From contig OY970367.1 in NCBI GenBank assembly GCA_963718635.1, positions 5,704,001 through 5,768,000 on the forward strand: a stretch of 64,000 nt of DNA. Reading direction: 5' to 3'. Under the pieces are notes generated by a model that was given only the letters and a program-made list of their open reading frames with translations, ran no database searches and had not been told where the DNA came from. Within the stretch, counting starts at the first letter, position 1. Each line of letters opens with the position of its first letter. The position numbers and the translations under genes are program-made. Origin of the DNA: JAIOQJ01 sp963718635 (GTDB taxonomy: Bacteria > Planctomycetota > Planctomycetia > Gemmatales > Gemmataceae). Below are positions 1 to 9,346 of the stretch, in pieces.

Positions 1-1
1 T

Positions 2-1267
2 CTCGACTACGGCCGCACCGGCCTCGAAATCCAACTTCCCGCCGAGCGCACGCTGGCGCCCTTGAGCATCAAGGATGCCGTGCCGTTGGCCGACCCGGAA
101 GGTGCTTTGCGCAATGCGCTGGCAAAGCCGATCGGCTCGAAGCCGCTCTCCGAACTTGCGAAGGGCAAGAAGAGCGCCTGCATCGTCATCTGCGACATTA
201 CCCGGCCGGTGCCGAACAAGCTTATTCTCCCGCCTTTGCTGAAGACGCTTGAAGAGGCGGGCATTCCGCGTAAAGAGATTTGCATCCTCAACGCCACCGG
301 TCTGCATCGCCCTAACGAAGGGGCCGAGCTCATCGAGATGGTTGGCGAAGAGATCGTCAAGAACTATCGCATCGAGAATCATTTCGGCAAACGACTTGAT
401 GAGCACACTTATCTCGGGACCACGCCTAATGGCGTGCCGGCCTGGATCGATTCGCGCTACATCGATGCCGAGCTTAAGATTACAACGGGCTTAATCGAGC
501 CGCATCTGATGGCCGGCTATTCCGGCGGGCGCAAGGTCATCTGTCCCGGCATTGCGGCCCTCGAAACGGTCAAGGTTTGGCACGGCCCGAAGTTTCTCGA
601 GCATCCATTGGCCGATTGCGGGAGCGTGAAGGGCAATCCCGTTCACGAAGAGAACACGCGTATCGCCCTGATGGCCGGCTGCGATTTCATTGTGAATGTC
701 GTCATCGATGGCAAGCGTCGGGTCACTTGGCTCGGTGCGGGCGACATGATTCAGGCGTGGGAAGCAGGCGTCGAATTCTGCCAGGATATCGTGAAAGTCG
801 GCGTACCGCATGCGCTCGATGTCGTTGTTACTTCATGCGCGGGCTATCCGCTCGATACGACGTGGTATCAAGCGGTGAAGGGGCTGACCGGCGCGCTGCC
901 GATCGTCAAGAAAGGCGGCACCATCATCATCGCGGCCAGTCTGAGCGAAGGCCTCGGCAGCCCCGAATTTCAGCATCTGATGAAAGATAATCCCGACCTG
1001 AAGTTATTCATCAAGCGCATTCTGGAAACCGATTACTTCGTCATGGACCAATGGCAACTTGAAGAACTGGCGAAGGTCGTCAACCATTGCAAAGTGAAGG
1101 TGGTGACGGACGGCTTGTCCCCGGAAATTTTACGCCAGTGCTACGTCGAGCCTGCAACAAGTGTTGAACAGGCCGTCGCCGATTCCTTGAAGGAGTACGG
1201 GCCCTCCGCCAAATTAGCGGTCATTCCGAAGGGCCCTTATGTGCTGCCCTACGTGATGCCGGCTTGA
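2..1267 (+). CDS. larA: LarA-family nickel-pincer racemase (5'-truncated)
   Basis: Homologue of the nickel-dependent lactate racemase LarA (DUF2088), which interconverts 2-hydroxyacid enantiomers using a pyridinium-dithiocarboxylate nickel pincer. The frame is open from base 2, so the start lies just outside the window. Key LarA residues are all present, each offset by six from the Lactobacillus numbering: His102 in TGLHR (H108), His168 in EPHLMAGYSGG (H174), Lys178 that tethers the cofactor (K184) and His194 that binds nickel (H200). About six N-terminal codons are therefore missing. The DITRPVPN segment near residue 60 is also typical. No larB, larC or larE lies nearby, so the cofactor genes must be elsewhere. 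The true substrate could be another 2-hydroxyacid, since LarA homologues are diverse. Confidence 0.9.
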   Translation, partial: LDYGRTGLEIQLPAERTLAPLSIKDAVPLADPEGALRNALAKPIGSKPLSELAKGKKSACIVICDITRPVPNKLILPPLLKTLEEAGIPRKEICILNATGLHRPNEGAELIEMVGEEIVKNYRIENHFGKRLDEHTYLGTTPNGVPAWIDSRYIDAELKITTGLIEPHLMAGYSGGRKVICPGIAALETVKVWHGPKFLEHPLADCGSVKGNPVHEENTRIALMAGCDFIVNVVIDGKRRVTWLGAGDMIQAWEAGVEFCQDIVKVGVPHALDVVVTSCAGYPLDTTWYQAVKGLTGALPIVKKGGTIIIAASLSEGLGSPEFQHLMKDNPDLKLFIKRILETDYFVMDQWQLEELAKVVNHCKVKVVTDGLSPEILRQCYVEPATSVEQAVADSLKEYGPSAKLAVIPKGPYVLPYVMPA

Positions 1268-1357
1268 GCCTCGGTCATCGCTAGACCTCTTCAACGAGGC
1301 TGCTTCAAACCTTCGAAAAGCTTCTGAATTACAACAGGCCTAAAGTATTAAAATCCA

Positions 1358-1654
1358 TTAGCCACAGATTAAACACGGACGAAACACGGATAAATCAAAA
1401 CGTTCTGTTGCCATGCCTAAAAAATTGCCCTGAATACATGTCTTTGTTTTATCCGTGTTTGTTCGGTGTTCCATCCGTGGCTAAACAGTTTTGCTTTGGG
1501 ACAAGAGGCCCAACGTATTAAAATCCATTAGCCACAGATTAAACACGGACGAAACACGGATAAATCCAAACGTTCTGTTGCCATGCCTAAAAAATTGCCC
1601 TGAATACATGTCTTTGTTTTATCCGTGTTTGTTCGGTGTTCCATCCGTGGCTAA
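1358..1654. repeat. Two tandem copies of palindromic repeat family A
   Basis: Two near-identical 127-bp units (1358-1484 and 1528-1654) begin TTAGCCACAGATTAAACACG and end with its approximate inverse, CCGTGGCTAA. Each could fold into a long imperfect hairpin. The duplication covers about 170 bp including flanks, and two more family members lie at 21511 and 34057. The stretch 1268-1732 holds nothing else. Reading frames through these repeats are chance. Confidence 0.9.
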
Positions 1655-1732
1655 ATGGTTTTGCTTTGATTTGAACCTCATTTGAAATCTGACTCATTTT
1701 ACAATGAGTTTGATTGGGTAAGTAAATCGCCA

Positions 1733-3574
1733 CTATTCGTCTGGTTCTCTCTCTCGGACGTTGAACTCGAGCTTCCAGCGTTCTTTGCCGTCCCGGCTTT
1801 GGCACCAGAGTTCGAGTTGACCAACCTCGGTCACTTTCGTGTGCAAATGAACTGGCACGACTCGGTTGCCTTGCCCTTCCAATTTGGCGGCTACGGGCGT
1901 CATTTCGTCAATTTCGCTTTCCCATTCTTCAATCAGCGCTCCCGGAGCATCCTGACGCCGAACGTTTGAGCTCAGGAAGCGAAATTCAACCTGCTCACCG
2001 ACTAGAAGGCCGAATTCCTGACTGGGAATGTCGGCTTCCGTTCCTTCCTCCATGCCGAATGGCGCCACACAGAGGGCTTTTATTTGCGGTCTGACGCCCG
2101 GAATGGCCGGCATCGCGGTCTCGATTCCGATGTAATAGGCGCGGGCCGTTCCGCCGCGAATGCGGACGCCTTTCCCGCGTCGGACCATGCCATAAGCGGC
2201 AGCGCCACGCGCGACCGCGAGATCGAGATCATTGCCGGTAAGCGTGCGGACTTTTTCGCCCTTTGCTTCTCTAGACCATTGATTCAGAACGCTGCTGAGG
2301 CGTTCGCGCAAAGGCTCCGCTTTGAACACGCCGCCGTTGAATAAAATGGCGGTCGGCAATCCCGTGGGCTCGGACTTTTTGCGTTTCGGCTTTGTTTCTC
2401 GATTGGCCAGCTGCTCCGCCTGCCGGTTGAGAAAATGAGCCAAGTGGCGCGTGATCGCTGGATCGGCCACATAGGGCAGGCCAAGTTCTTGCAACCCCGC
2501 CGCCCGCTGCCTACCCGGCTCATCGGTTCTTCCACATTGCGGGAAGAATCCATCGAGCAGAGATTTTTCGATATCAGTACGCGTCAATTCACCTTTAATC
2601 GTGCCGCCGATCACCGAGCGGCCGCGCCCGAGAACAGTAACCGGTGCGCTGGCGACGTTCGCATTGCCGAGAATCGTTTCCTTTGCGTGCCGGGTGCTGT
2701 GACTGAGCGCGAGCATTTGGCCAGCATCGAGTTTAGTACCCTTCGCCGCAAAAGCCTGTCCCGCCGCATGGGCAAGGGCCAGATCCATGTTGTCGCCGCC
2801 GAGCAACAGATGATCGCCGACCGCCAGTCGCGTTAATGACAGGTTGCCTTGTTCCTCGCCCACTTCAATCAGCGTAAAGTCCGTCGTGCCGCCGCCAACG
2901 TCGGCGACAAGGATCAGATCGCCGATTTTCACCTGTTCGCGCCATTCATCCCCGCAGGCGTTGAGCCAAGCATAGAAGGCGGCCTGCGGCTCTTCGAGCA
3001 ACGTCAGATGCTCCAAGCCAGCCGCTTTGGCCGCTTCCACCGTCATATCGCGGGCGACTGCATCGAAGGACGCAGGCACCGTGAGGATGATCTCCTGCTG
3101 CTCCAGCCGATGGTCGACGACATCCTTGGCGATCGTAAAATTCCAGGCTTCTGCGAGATGCTTCAAGTAGCGGGTCGTCGCTTCCAACGGCGATACGTGC
3201 CGGGTCGTGTCTGGCGCTCTCCAAGGTAGAATTGGCGCTTTGCGATCGACCCCAGGGTGACAGAGCCATGACTTGGCGGACGATACAAGTCTCGTCGGCA
3301 CTTGCGACCCGAAGTTGCGAGCGAACTCGCCAATACAGTAATCGCGCGATGCGTCCCAAGGAAGCTTGAGGCTGCCCGCTGGCTGTTCATTCGGGCCGGG
3401 CAGATAAAGAAACGAGGCCAACAACTCGCGCGGCTCGACAACGCCGGGGCTGACCACTTGGGGAATCGCCAACGTCTGGCAGCTAAGGTCATCGCCGCGG
3501 CCGGTATCAACATAGGCCAGAGCCGAGTTCGTGGTGCCCAGATCGATGCCAACAACGAAACGCGATACAGGCAT
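1733..3574 (-). CDS. Hsp70-like (DnaK-family) ATPase
   Basis: A 613-residue protein with an N-terminal actin-like ATPase domain. Visible motifs are phosphate-1 VGIDLGTTNSALAYV near residues 8-22, LLEEPQAAFYAWL near residue 190, and phosphate-2 VADVGGGTTDFTLIEV near residue 225. The chaperone-type domain extends to about residue 480, followed by a divergent beta-rich tail instead of a recognisable DnaK substrate-binding domain and lid. It is therefore an Hsp70 relative, not the housekeeping DnaK. The start is supported by a GAGG motif nine bases upstream. It stands alone, with no grpE or dnaJ nearby. The client is unknown. Confidence 0.85.
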   Translation of the reverse strand: MPVSRFVVGIDLGTTNSALAYVDTGRGDDLSCQTLAIPQVVSPGVVEPRELLASFLYLPGPNEQPAGSLKLPWDASRDYCIGEFARNFGSQVPTRLVSSAKSWLCHPGVDRKAPILPWRAPDTTRHVSPLEATTRYLKHLAEAWNFTIAKDVVDHRLEQQEIILTVPASFDAVARDMTVEAAKAAGLEHLTLLEEPQAAFYAWLNACGDEWREQVKIGDLILVADVGGGTTDFTLIEVGEEQGNLSLTRLAVGDHLLLGGDNMDLALAHAAGQAFAAKGTKLDAGQMLALSHSTRHAKETILGNANVASAPVTVLGRGRSVIGGTIKGELTRTDIEKSLLDGFFPQCGRTDEPGRQRAAGLQELGLPYVADPAITRHLAHFLNRQAEQLANRETKPKRKKSEPTGLPTAILFNGGVFKAEPLRERLSSVLNQWSREAKGEKVRTLTGNDLDLAVARGAAAYGMVRRGKGVRIRGGTARAYYIGIETAMPAIPGVRPQIKALCVAPFGMEEGTEADIPSQEFGLLVGEQVEFRFLSSNVRRQDAPGALIEEWESEIDEMTPVAAKLEGQGNRVVPVHLHTKVTEVGQLELWCQSRDGKERWKLEFNVREREPDE

Positions 3575-3704
3575 AGGGTAACCTCAGAAGCTTGCTAACC
3601 GGTTGCTGGGCGATGCCGTGGGCATCTGATGGTTAATTTACGAGTTGGCGGTTCATACAACATCGGCATGTCAAATTCCTTCCGCTTGCGTCGGTCGAAA
3701 CGAA

Positions 3705-5441
3705 TCACTTCTTCAGCCAGCGATCGAACCAGGCGAGCGTCTCTTCGCGCATGGTTGCGGTGTGAGCGTGAGCGGTATCGGGGTAGAGCACGCTTCGATA
3801 CTTATCCTTGGCGCCGATAGCGCTATAAACGGCGCTCGCTTTCTCATCGATGATTCTGATGCCATCGGCCGGGCTGCCCGCGTCGAGTTCCCCCGTCAGA
3901 GCCAGAAAAGGCCGAGGTGCGATCAGGGTGATGACCGCCTCGGTATCGAAGTGCTTCAGCATTCCGTGCACGTAATAGTAGACGCCATGCGCCTTCAGTT
4001 GGCCGTGCGCGATCAAGTTCGAATAGCGCGTATAACAGGCAACGGATACGCCGCAGGCGATGCGATCATCGACGGCCATCAGCCACCACGTGCGCGTGCC
4101 TCCCATGCTCATGCCAGTGGCGCCGACGCGCTTGGCATCCACTTCGGGACGTGAGACAAGATAATCGAGTGCGATCTGGTCGTCGCGCACGAACATGCCC
4201 CACAGAGAATAGCCGAGCCAAAGGTGCAACTTATGCAGGCTCAGTTGCTCGTCGTTTCCTTTTTCCTTCGCTCCACCGGGACCAGTCGCAGCGCGGTCGC
4301 CGTGCCACCAGTTGTCCAAACTCAGAACGGCGTAGCCTTTGTTGGCTAGGACGAGTCCCAATGGTTCCGTGCCGCCGTTGCGGTTGGGCATCAGGATGTC
4401 CAGATGATCGACGCTGGATGAATGGAGCCATAGGATAGCTGGCACCGGCTTGTCAGTTTTGTCGGGAACAATGAGCAGCGCGGAAATTTCGTTGCCGGCT
4501 TCATTGTCGATCGCCACTTTTTCCAAACGGAGCCCGGGCCATTTCTCGAAACTGATGACACGGACTTTCTGCTTGACAGGTCGCGGAGGCAGATCACCGA
4601 AAGAAGCCAGCACTTTTTGCTTCACCTCCGCTCGCTGTTTCGTCCATGCCTCGGCGTCCTTCGGAACGGGAAACTCGGGCGCTTTGATGCTCTTGAAGAA
4701 GCTCGGCACTTGGGCATCCCGTTCTTCTTCTGCCTTGCGATACGCGTCAGCACTCGCTTTCGGAGCCGGCACAAATTCTTTCGGCATATTCTGCGCTAAA
4801 AAGAGGTGTCGGCGCAGGCTGTCGGCTACGGCATCGGCCAGCCGCTCGTTGCCGGTCGGTGTGTAATGAGTGCCATCGCCGCCCAGCAGTTCATCAGCGC
4901 CTGCATGGTTCACCAGGGCATGAAGATCGTGAACTGGCACATTCAGTTCGGCCATCACCGCCAACGCCCGTTCGTTGTAACGCTTCACATCGGCTTCGAA
5001 GCGATCGAAGGCGCCTTTGCGCTTGGCATGTCGCTCGTCGATGATCGGTGTCGTGTTGGCAAAAATCAGAGTCGCCTTTGTCTCCTTGCGAATTCGCTCG
5101 ACGATTTGCCGTAGATTCGCTTCGTACTGTTCCAACTCGACTTGATGCTTGCCGCTTTTTTTATCGAGCTTGATGTCGTGCAGCCCTGCATTCAGATGCA
5201 CCACCGCCGGTTGCTGCTTAATAACCCAAACGTCTAAATTCTTCAGTACATTGCTGCTGTCGCCGCCATTCTCCTTCGTGCTGCTTATCTCGACAATAGT
5301 CCCGAGTTTTTTCGAAACGGCCTCTGCATAGCCAAGCCGAATCGAATCGCCAAGCAGAACGACCTTCGGCAGTTCAGTTTTGGTCTGTGAAGTGGCCGGC
5401 AATGAAAGGAAGAGAAGTATAAAAACGCTGAGAAGCCTCAT
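3705..5441 (-). CDS. Secreted SGNH hydrolase / alpha-beta hydrolase fusion
   Basis: Start chosen at MRLLSVFILLFL, a clean signal peptide whose ATG overlaps the upstream stop (TAATG). The 578-residue product has two esterase-type domains. Residues about 27-215 are SGNH/GDSL-like, with the GDS block (VVLLGDSIRLGY), a central HLNAGLHD block and a C-terminal DGTHYT block. Residues about 300-578 form an alpha/beta hydrolase of the dienelactone-hydrolase/acetyl-xylan-esterase type, with nucleophile elbow GATGMSMGGTR and a late histidine in DTAHAH. Family knowledge suggests de-esterification of a polysaccharide or similar substrate outside the cytoplasm; the substrate is not visible. Cotranscribed with the DUF3179 gene. 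Confidence 0.8.
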   Translation of the reverse strand: MRLLSVFILLFLSLPATSQTKTELPKVVLLGDSIRLGYAEAVSKKLGTIVEISSTKENGGDSSNVLKNLDVWVIKQQPAVVHLNAGLHDIKLDKKSGKHQVELEQYEANLRQIVERIRKETKATLIFANTTPIIDERHAKRKGAFDRFEADVKRYNERALAVMAELNVPVHDLHALVNHAGADELLGGDGTHYTPTGNERLADAVADSLRRHLFLAQNMPKEFVPAPKASADAYRKAEEERDAQVPSFFKSIKAPEFPVPKDAEAWTKQRAEVKQKVLASFGDLPPRPVKQKVRVISFEKWPGLRLEKVAIDNEAGNEISALLIVPDKTDKPVPAILWLHSSSVDHLDILMPNRNGGTEPLGLVLANKGYAVLSLDNWWHGDRAATGPGGAKEKGNDEQLSLHKLHLWLGYSLWGMFVRDDQIALDYLVSRPEVDAKRVGATGMSMGGTRTWWLMAVDDRIACGVSVACYTRYSNLIAHGQLKAHGVYYYVHGMLKHFDTEAVITLIAPRPFLALTGELDAGSPADGIRIIDEKASAVYSAIGAKDKYRSVLYPDTAHAHTATMREETLAWFDRWLKK

Positions 5442-6499
5442 TATGGTGTTTCCTTTTTGTAAATCGATGTATCGGAAAACTCCGCGCTCCACGCGAACCA
5501 CTTGACCATGATGGCCTGGGCCGGCTTGAGGCACCACCCCTTCAATTTCCCTTCGACGCAACGGCCGGCGATATCGAAGTGCGAACCGGTCTTTCGATCT
5601 ACAAAGGGAGCCTCCTCTGCTTTGCTGTCCACTTCGATCTGTAAGCCTGGCATCGTTTCCTCGACCTCACCCGTTTCGCCGAGCGCTCTGGCTGCTTTGA
5701 ATTTCTCAGCCACGGGAAAATAAGCCGTTGCCGTGCGTGTTGAGGCTTGCCAAAGCACGATCACTTTAACACCCAAATCTATTTCATCGGTCAGGGCCGC
5801 CACCGCTCCCGCTTTTTCGAGGTCCGCCAGGCGATAGGCCCGCGCTTTCGAGTTCGCTTTAGACGCTTCGACCCCTAACACTCGCTCGTCCGCATTCAGT
5901 CGCTCATCCAGCTTCGGCCGACTTTTCTTCGAGTCATCGTTGGCGACCGTCGGTAGTTCGATCGGCTTGAATTGATCGTGCATGCGATAGGCGACAGCGC
6001 TCGGATAATGCGCGGTAAACCAACCCCAATCGGCAACGATTGTCGGCCAATTCTTGAGCCTTTCCCCACGGCGCGGGCCGTCAAAGGCAATGCCGGTCAA
6101 TGTAGAGAATCGGGTGCCGTCTTTGTGCTTCATCACCATTACGCCGTTGCGCCAGCCATCGAAGCGAAAGTCAATGGAGGCGGTAAACGCTCGAGCAAAG
6201 CCGGCGTCGGGGTCGTACACGAAGGTTCCATAGGTGTCGGAAATAACGCGATGAGAATTTAAAAAGAAGCGGAAGGGGATGGCGCCCCCTTCGTATTTCC
6301 CGCGCGTCCAGCAGAGTACCGGATCGCTCGCCTTGAGTTCGTCTTGGCGCCGTTTCGCTTCATCGATGCAATGCGAACATTCGGGATTCACCAGAGTGCG
6401 AAAGGCATCCGGTTTGGAGACGACAATCGGCTCTTCGGCACAAATGACCGAGGCCAGCAAGATCTGGATAACCGCGCACTGAGCAATTTTTAGTCTCAT
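5441..6499 (-). CDS. DUF3179 domain protein, exported
   Basis: 352 residues beginning with a signal peptide (MRLKIAQCAVIQILLASVICA). The body matches the DUF3179 pattern: a CWTRGKYEGGAIPFRF-like entry, a YGTFVYDPDAG block, an R-rich region before a WPTIVADWGWFTAHYP segment, and a late VWFAWSA-like end. A CSHC motif near residue 41 (ECSHCID) could bind metal or form a disulfide. DUF3179 has no established biochemical role. Its stop overlaps the start of the esterase fusion by one base, implying translational coupling and a shared extracytoplasmic task. No clear ribosome-binding site precedes the start. Confidence 0.75.
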   Translation of the reverse strand: MRLKIAQCAVIQILLASVICAEEPIVVSKPDAFRTLVNPECSHCIDEAKRRQDELKASDPVLCWTRGKYEGGAIPFRFFLNSHRVISDTYGTFVYDPDAGFARAFTASIDFRFDGWRNGVMVMKHKDGTRFSTLTGIAFDGPRRGERLKNWPTIVADWGWFTAHYPSAVAYRMHDQFKPIELPTVANDDSKKSRPKLDERLNADERVLGVEASKANSKARAYRLADLEKAGAVAALTDEIDLGVKVIVLWQASTRTATAYFPVAEKFKAARALGETGEVEETMPGLQIEVDSKAEEAPFVDRKTGSHFDIAGRCVEGKLKGWCLKPAQAIMVKWFAWSAEFSDTSIYKKETP

Positions 6500-6578
6500 T
6501 TTTTTGCCAGTATCTTTTTGTCGAGTTTTTGATTTCGAGAAACGGAGAAGCTTTCTCGAAGTTGCGATGAATCGCCAA

Positions 6579-6627
6579 TAGCCGTGGCCGGAGTCGAACC
6601 AGCACTCCGGAGGGGATTTTAAGTCCC
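6579..6627 (-). other. tRNA-Leu 3' fragment (candidate att site)
   Basis: The first 22 bases are identical to the 3' end of the intact tRNA-Leu at 14978, and a second block of about 19 bases (GGAGGGGATTTTAAGTCCC on the plus strand) matches its anticodon arm. The variable region between them is nine bases shorter. Upstream sequence cannot form a matching acceptor strand or D arm, so this is not a full tRNA. Same strand as the intact gene, as expected for a duplicated integration site. Confidence 0.7.
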
Positions 6628-7011
6628 AATTCCAGTTTGCCTAAGTGTAACACCGCGAACGCCTTATAAGATCAGCGCTTGGCCGACCTTGGCGGAAGCA
6701 ACTCGGCGGGCCGTTTTGCCCCTCGTCGCAGCCGGGACGTGAGACCATGGCGCTTTCATCCAACTATGCCGCCGGCGGCTCCTGTCTGCAGGTTTTCATT
6801 GTATATGGAAACACGTGAGTCCGCGTCGAAGCGCGACTGTCCGAAGCAACGTTATGGAAAAAGAAGGGTTCAGTATCGAACTGTAAGCTGCAGAAGTGGG
6901 GACTCGAAGTAGGTTAAATGCTTGCGGCTAGCTGAACTCAGTTCTGCAAGTGTGTATACCGATCGCAACGGCGTCAAATGCGTTATTGGTTGATAACACA
7001 CAGAGTTGAAA
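6628..7011. other. Gene-free stretch
   Basis: Between the tRNA fragment and the kinase remnant. I see no gene, repeat or obvious structure here. Confidence 0.5.
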
Positions 7012-7445
7012 ATGATTTCGATTGGCGACCGTTTAGATAACAAGTACCGAGTCACGCGCCGACTGGGAGGCGGCGGATTTGGCGAAGTATTCTTGGCCGA
7101 AGATGAGGACATTTCGGGTCATCAAGTAGCCATCAAAGTGCTTTCCCAGGTGAAAGAGGGCGATCCGTGATCTCATGTGGGAAATGAAGCAGCTCGCGAA
7201 ATTCAGACACCCGCACATTGTTACTTTCTTGCACCATTTCAGAGATGAAGGCTGCTTATATCTAGTGATTGGAGTTCTATTCCTCAGGCAGCTTGCATGA
7301 TCGAGTGAAAAGCGCTCGACGTTTTCCCGAAGAGCAAGTTGTTGCTTGGGGTCAGGAATTGTGCGAGACTCTTGCGTTTGTCCACGTTAAGGGAATCGTC
7401 CACCATGACATCAAGCCGTTGAACATTCTTTTCATGGAAACCTGA
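7012..7445 (+). pseudogene. Degenerate Ser/Thr protein kinase remnant
   Basis: Opens with an N-lobe start (MISIGDRLDNKYRV) and an intact glycine loop (LGGGGFGEVFLAED) and VAIKVL lysine, then stops at 7170. Kinase sequence resumes in other frames: LAKFRHPHIVTFLHHF, then YSSGSLHDRV and EELCETLAFVHVKGIVHHD, with a catalytic loop HHDIKPLNILF that carries His in place of the usual Arg, and stops at 7445. At least two frame changes and an early stop are needed, and no activation segment or C-lobe remains. This is real decay, unlike the single breaks seen elsewhere. Confidence 0.8.
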
Positions 7446-7549
7446 ATCTTCGGCTTCTCGTGCCGAATAGCGGCGAAGAGGTGCTTGGGGAAAACTGGAT
7501 GTCGATCGATACGACGCATGCGACGAACTACCTGACACGTTTCGTATTG

Positions 7550-8662
7550 TCACTCGCTTTGGTGTAATCTCTTTTGAGGATGCCGATCGTAGTCAAACGA
7601 GATCAGCGGTTTGATCATCCCGTCCTCTTTGGTCTGCATCATCGTGAATGCCTTCTCGATGTCCCCGAATGGGAACCGATGCGTTGTCAGTGGCATGGGA
7701 TCGACGCGCCCCGTTTCGATCAATCGCATCAGCCGGCCCATCCGCTCCGAGCCGCCGGGGCACAAAGCAGTTCGGATGGTCTTGTCGCTCATTCCCACCC
7801 CCCAGGCCAGCCGCGGAATCGGCACGCTGTCGCCATCGCCGTGGTAGCCCAGGTTGGAGACGGTCCCGCCTGGACGCGTGACACTCACGCACGCGGCAAA
7901 GGTTTCCGCCGAGCCCAGGGCCTCGATTGACGAATCCACACCTTTGCCGCCCGTGAGTCTCATGATCGCCTCGACAGGGTCTTCCTTGGTGAAGTTCACG
8001 ACTGCGTCGCAGCCATATTTCATAGCCAGCGCGATGCGGTTTGGCATGGATTCCACACCTATGACCAGCCCCGCGCCGCGGAGGCGAGCACCGACTGTCG
8101 CCATCAAACCCACCGGCCCTTGCGAGAAAATCGCGATGCTGCCCCCAATCGGAATGTTCGCAAACTCGGCCCCGACGAATCCGGTGGAGAGCATGTCGCA
8201 GCAGTAAACCGCCTGCTCATCGCCGAGGCCGTCGGGAATCGGCGCGAGGTTGGCCACAGCGTTGTTGACGTGGAAGTACTCTGCAAAGCTGCCGTCTTTG
8301 ACGTTGGCGAATTTCCATCCGCCGAGCATCCCGCCGCACTGGCTCGTATAGCCACGTTGACAGTTGTCACAGGCGTAGCACGGCGTGATGGCGCTGACCG
8401 CAACACGCTGGCCGACCTTGAACAGGCCGCTGGCGGCCGCAAGCTCTCCCAGTTCGTGAATGACGCCGACAGATTCGTGCCCGAGCGTCAGGTCTCGGCG
8501 GTCGCCAATTGCGCCAGCTACGGTATGGGTGTCGGAAGTGCAGATGAGCGCGGCGGTCGTGCGGATGATGGCGTCGAGGGGTCCCGCGCGTGGGACTGGT
8601 TTGTCCATCACGCCGACCTTGCCGATACCGTGCATTACGAAACACTTCATCATCGCGGGCAT
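7550..8662 (-). CDS. Zinc-dependent alcohol dehydrogenase (isopropanol-DH type)
   Basis: 370-residue medium-chain dehydrogenase. It shows the CTSDTH catalytic-zinc cysteine, the LGHE pair, a CYACDNCQRGY region and the GMLGGWKFANVKDGSFAEYF-type block followed by the Asp of DMLSTGF, which together resemble tetrameric secondary alcohol dehydrogenases such as the Thermoanaerobacter enzyme. The Rossmann segment IFSQGPVGLMATVGAR follows. It would oxidise secondary alcohols or reduce ketones/aldehydes with NAD(P). The start is backed by GGAGAG nine bases upstream. It is the largest intact gene of the candidate island. Confidence 0.9.
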   Translation of the reverse strand: MPAMMKCFVMHGIGKVGVMDKPVPRAGPLDAIIRTTAALICTSDTHTVAGAIGDRRDLTLGHESVGVIHELGELAAASGLFKVGQRVAVSAITPCYACDNCQRGYTSQCGGMLGGWKFANVKDGSFAEYFHVNNAVANLAPIPDGLGDEQAVYCCDMLSTGFVGAEFANIPIGGSIAIFSQGPVGLMATVGARLRGAGLVIGVESMPNRIALAMKYGCDAVVNFTKEDPVEAIMRLTGGKGVDSSIEALGSAETFAACVSVTRPGGTVSNLGYHGDGDSVPIPRLAWGVGMSDKTIRTALCPGGSERMGRLMRLIETGRVDPMPLTTHRFPFGDIEKAFTMMQTKEDGMIKPLISFDYDRHPQKRLHQSE

Positions 8663-8976
8663 GGCTAGTCTCTCCGACTTGTCGAAACGAAAAGGGGATC
8701 AAGCCGTTTCGCCTTCTGCGGGCGTGCGGTTAGCTCCGAGTTCTGAACAGCGTCCAACAAGTCGGTGTGATTTTCAGCGAGCGCTGAAGGGAGTTGCGCA
8801 CCCCTACACCTTCGATTGCAAACAATTGCAAGTCTCAAGCCTCGAGCAATCTCTAATTCGTTTCCGGCCGTCCGTTGGGCGCCAAGCCACGGTGCCAGAA
8901 CAAAAGTACAGGAAAGACCCGTCCCTGTACGGCGCAGCCGACCCTGATTGAACTTTCGCGAGTAGCCTTCCAGTCT
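8663..8976. other. Gene-free stretch
   Basis: About 310 bases upstream of the dehydrogenase. No supported gene or repeat; the dehydrogenase promoter is presumably here but cannot be pinpointed. Confidence 0.5.
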
Positions 8977-9216
8977 TCATGAAGGCGAGCATTCGTAGAC
9001 TTCCGTTTTCGCTTCGGCCCTCTGGCTTCGCGCGAATTCATCGAGGTCCATTTCTGCCCGAGCCCTTGGATGGCCGTAATGTTCGCGGATAAGGTCGACG
9101 AGCCGCTCGCGTTCGCCGCCGGCGACTATCAAGTCGTTGCGAGTCAGTTTTCGCCACCTCTCTTGCATGGGATTGATGAGTTGCTTCCAGTTGCCGGCGA
9201 TCCAATCGTAAACCAT
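8977..9216 (-). CDS. CsbD-family general stress protein
   Basis: 79 residues. The start at MVYDWIAGNW is fixed by a strong AGGAGG seven bases upstream, in preference to an ATG eight codons earlier. The sequence carries the CsbD signature: GNWKQL, then RWRKLTRNDLIVAGGERERL and IREHYGHP. CsbD proteins are small, highly charged, general-stress-induced proteins of unknown biochemical role. The island also carries BON and PNPOx-like proteins, so this fits a stress-response cargo set. Confidence 0.85.
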   Translation of the reverse strand: MVYDWIAGNWKQLINPMQERWRKLTRNDLIVAGGERERLVDLIREHYGHPRARAEMDLDEFARSQRAEAKTEVYECSPS

Positions 9217-9346
9217 GATGAACCTCCTAAAAAAGCGCATTCCGGCGCACGAGGGCGATTAGTGACTAAGTCAGCGCCTATGTTGGGGCGAAGGCGACTG
9301 GGGCACTTCGACTCAAAAGGTTGAGCCAACATATGATACTTGGCCG

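Noticed and set aside
1491..1969. Small frames across the family A repeats and antisense to the Hsp70 gene
   Set aside because: They follow the repeat sequence and the antisense of a clear gene; no codon bias of their own.
6579..6665. A second complete tRNA-Leu at the left island edge
   Set aside because: Only the anticodon arm, T arm and 3' acceptor strand match. The upstream bases cannot form the acceptor 5' strand or a D arm, and the anticodon stem has a T-C mismatch.
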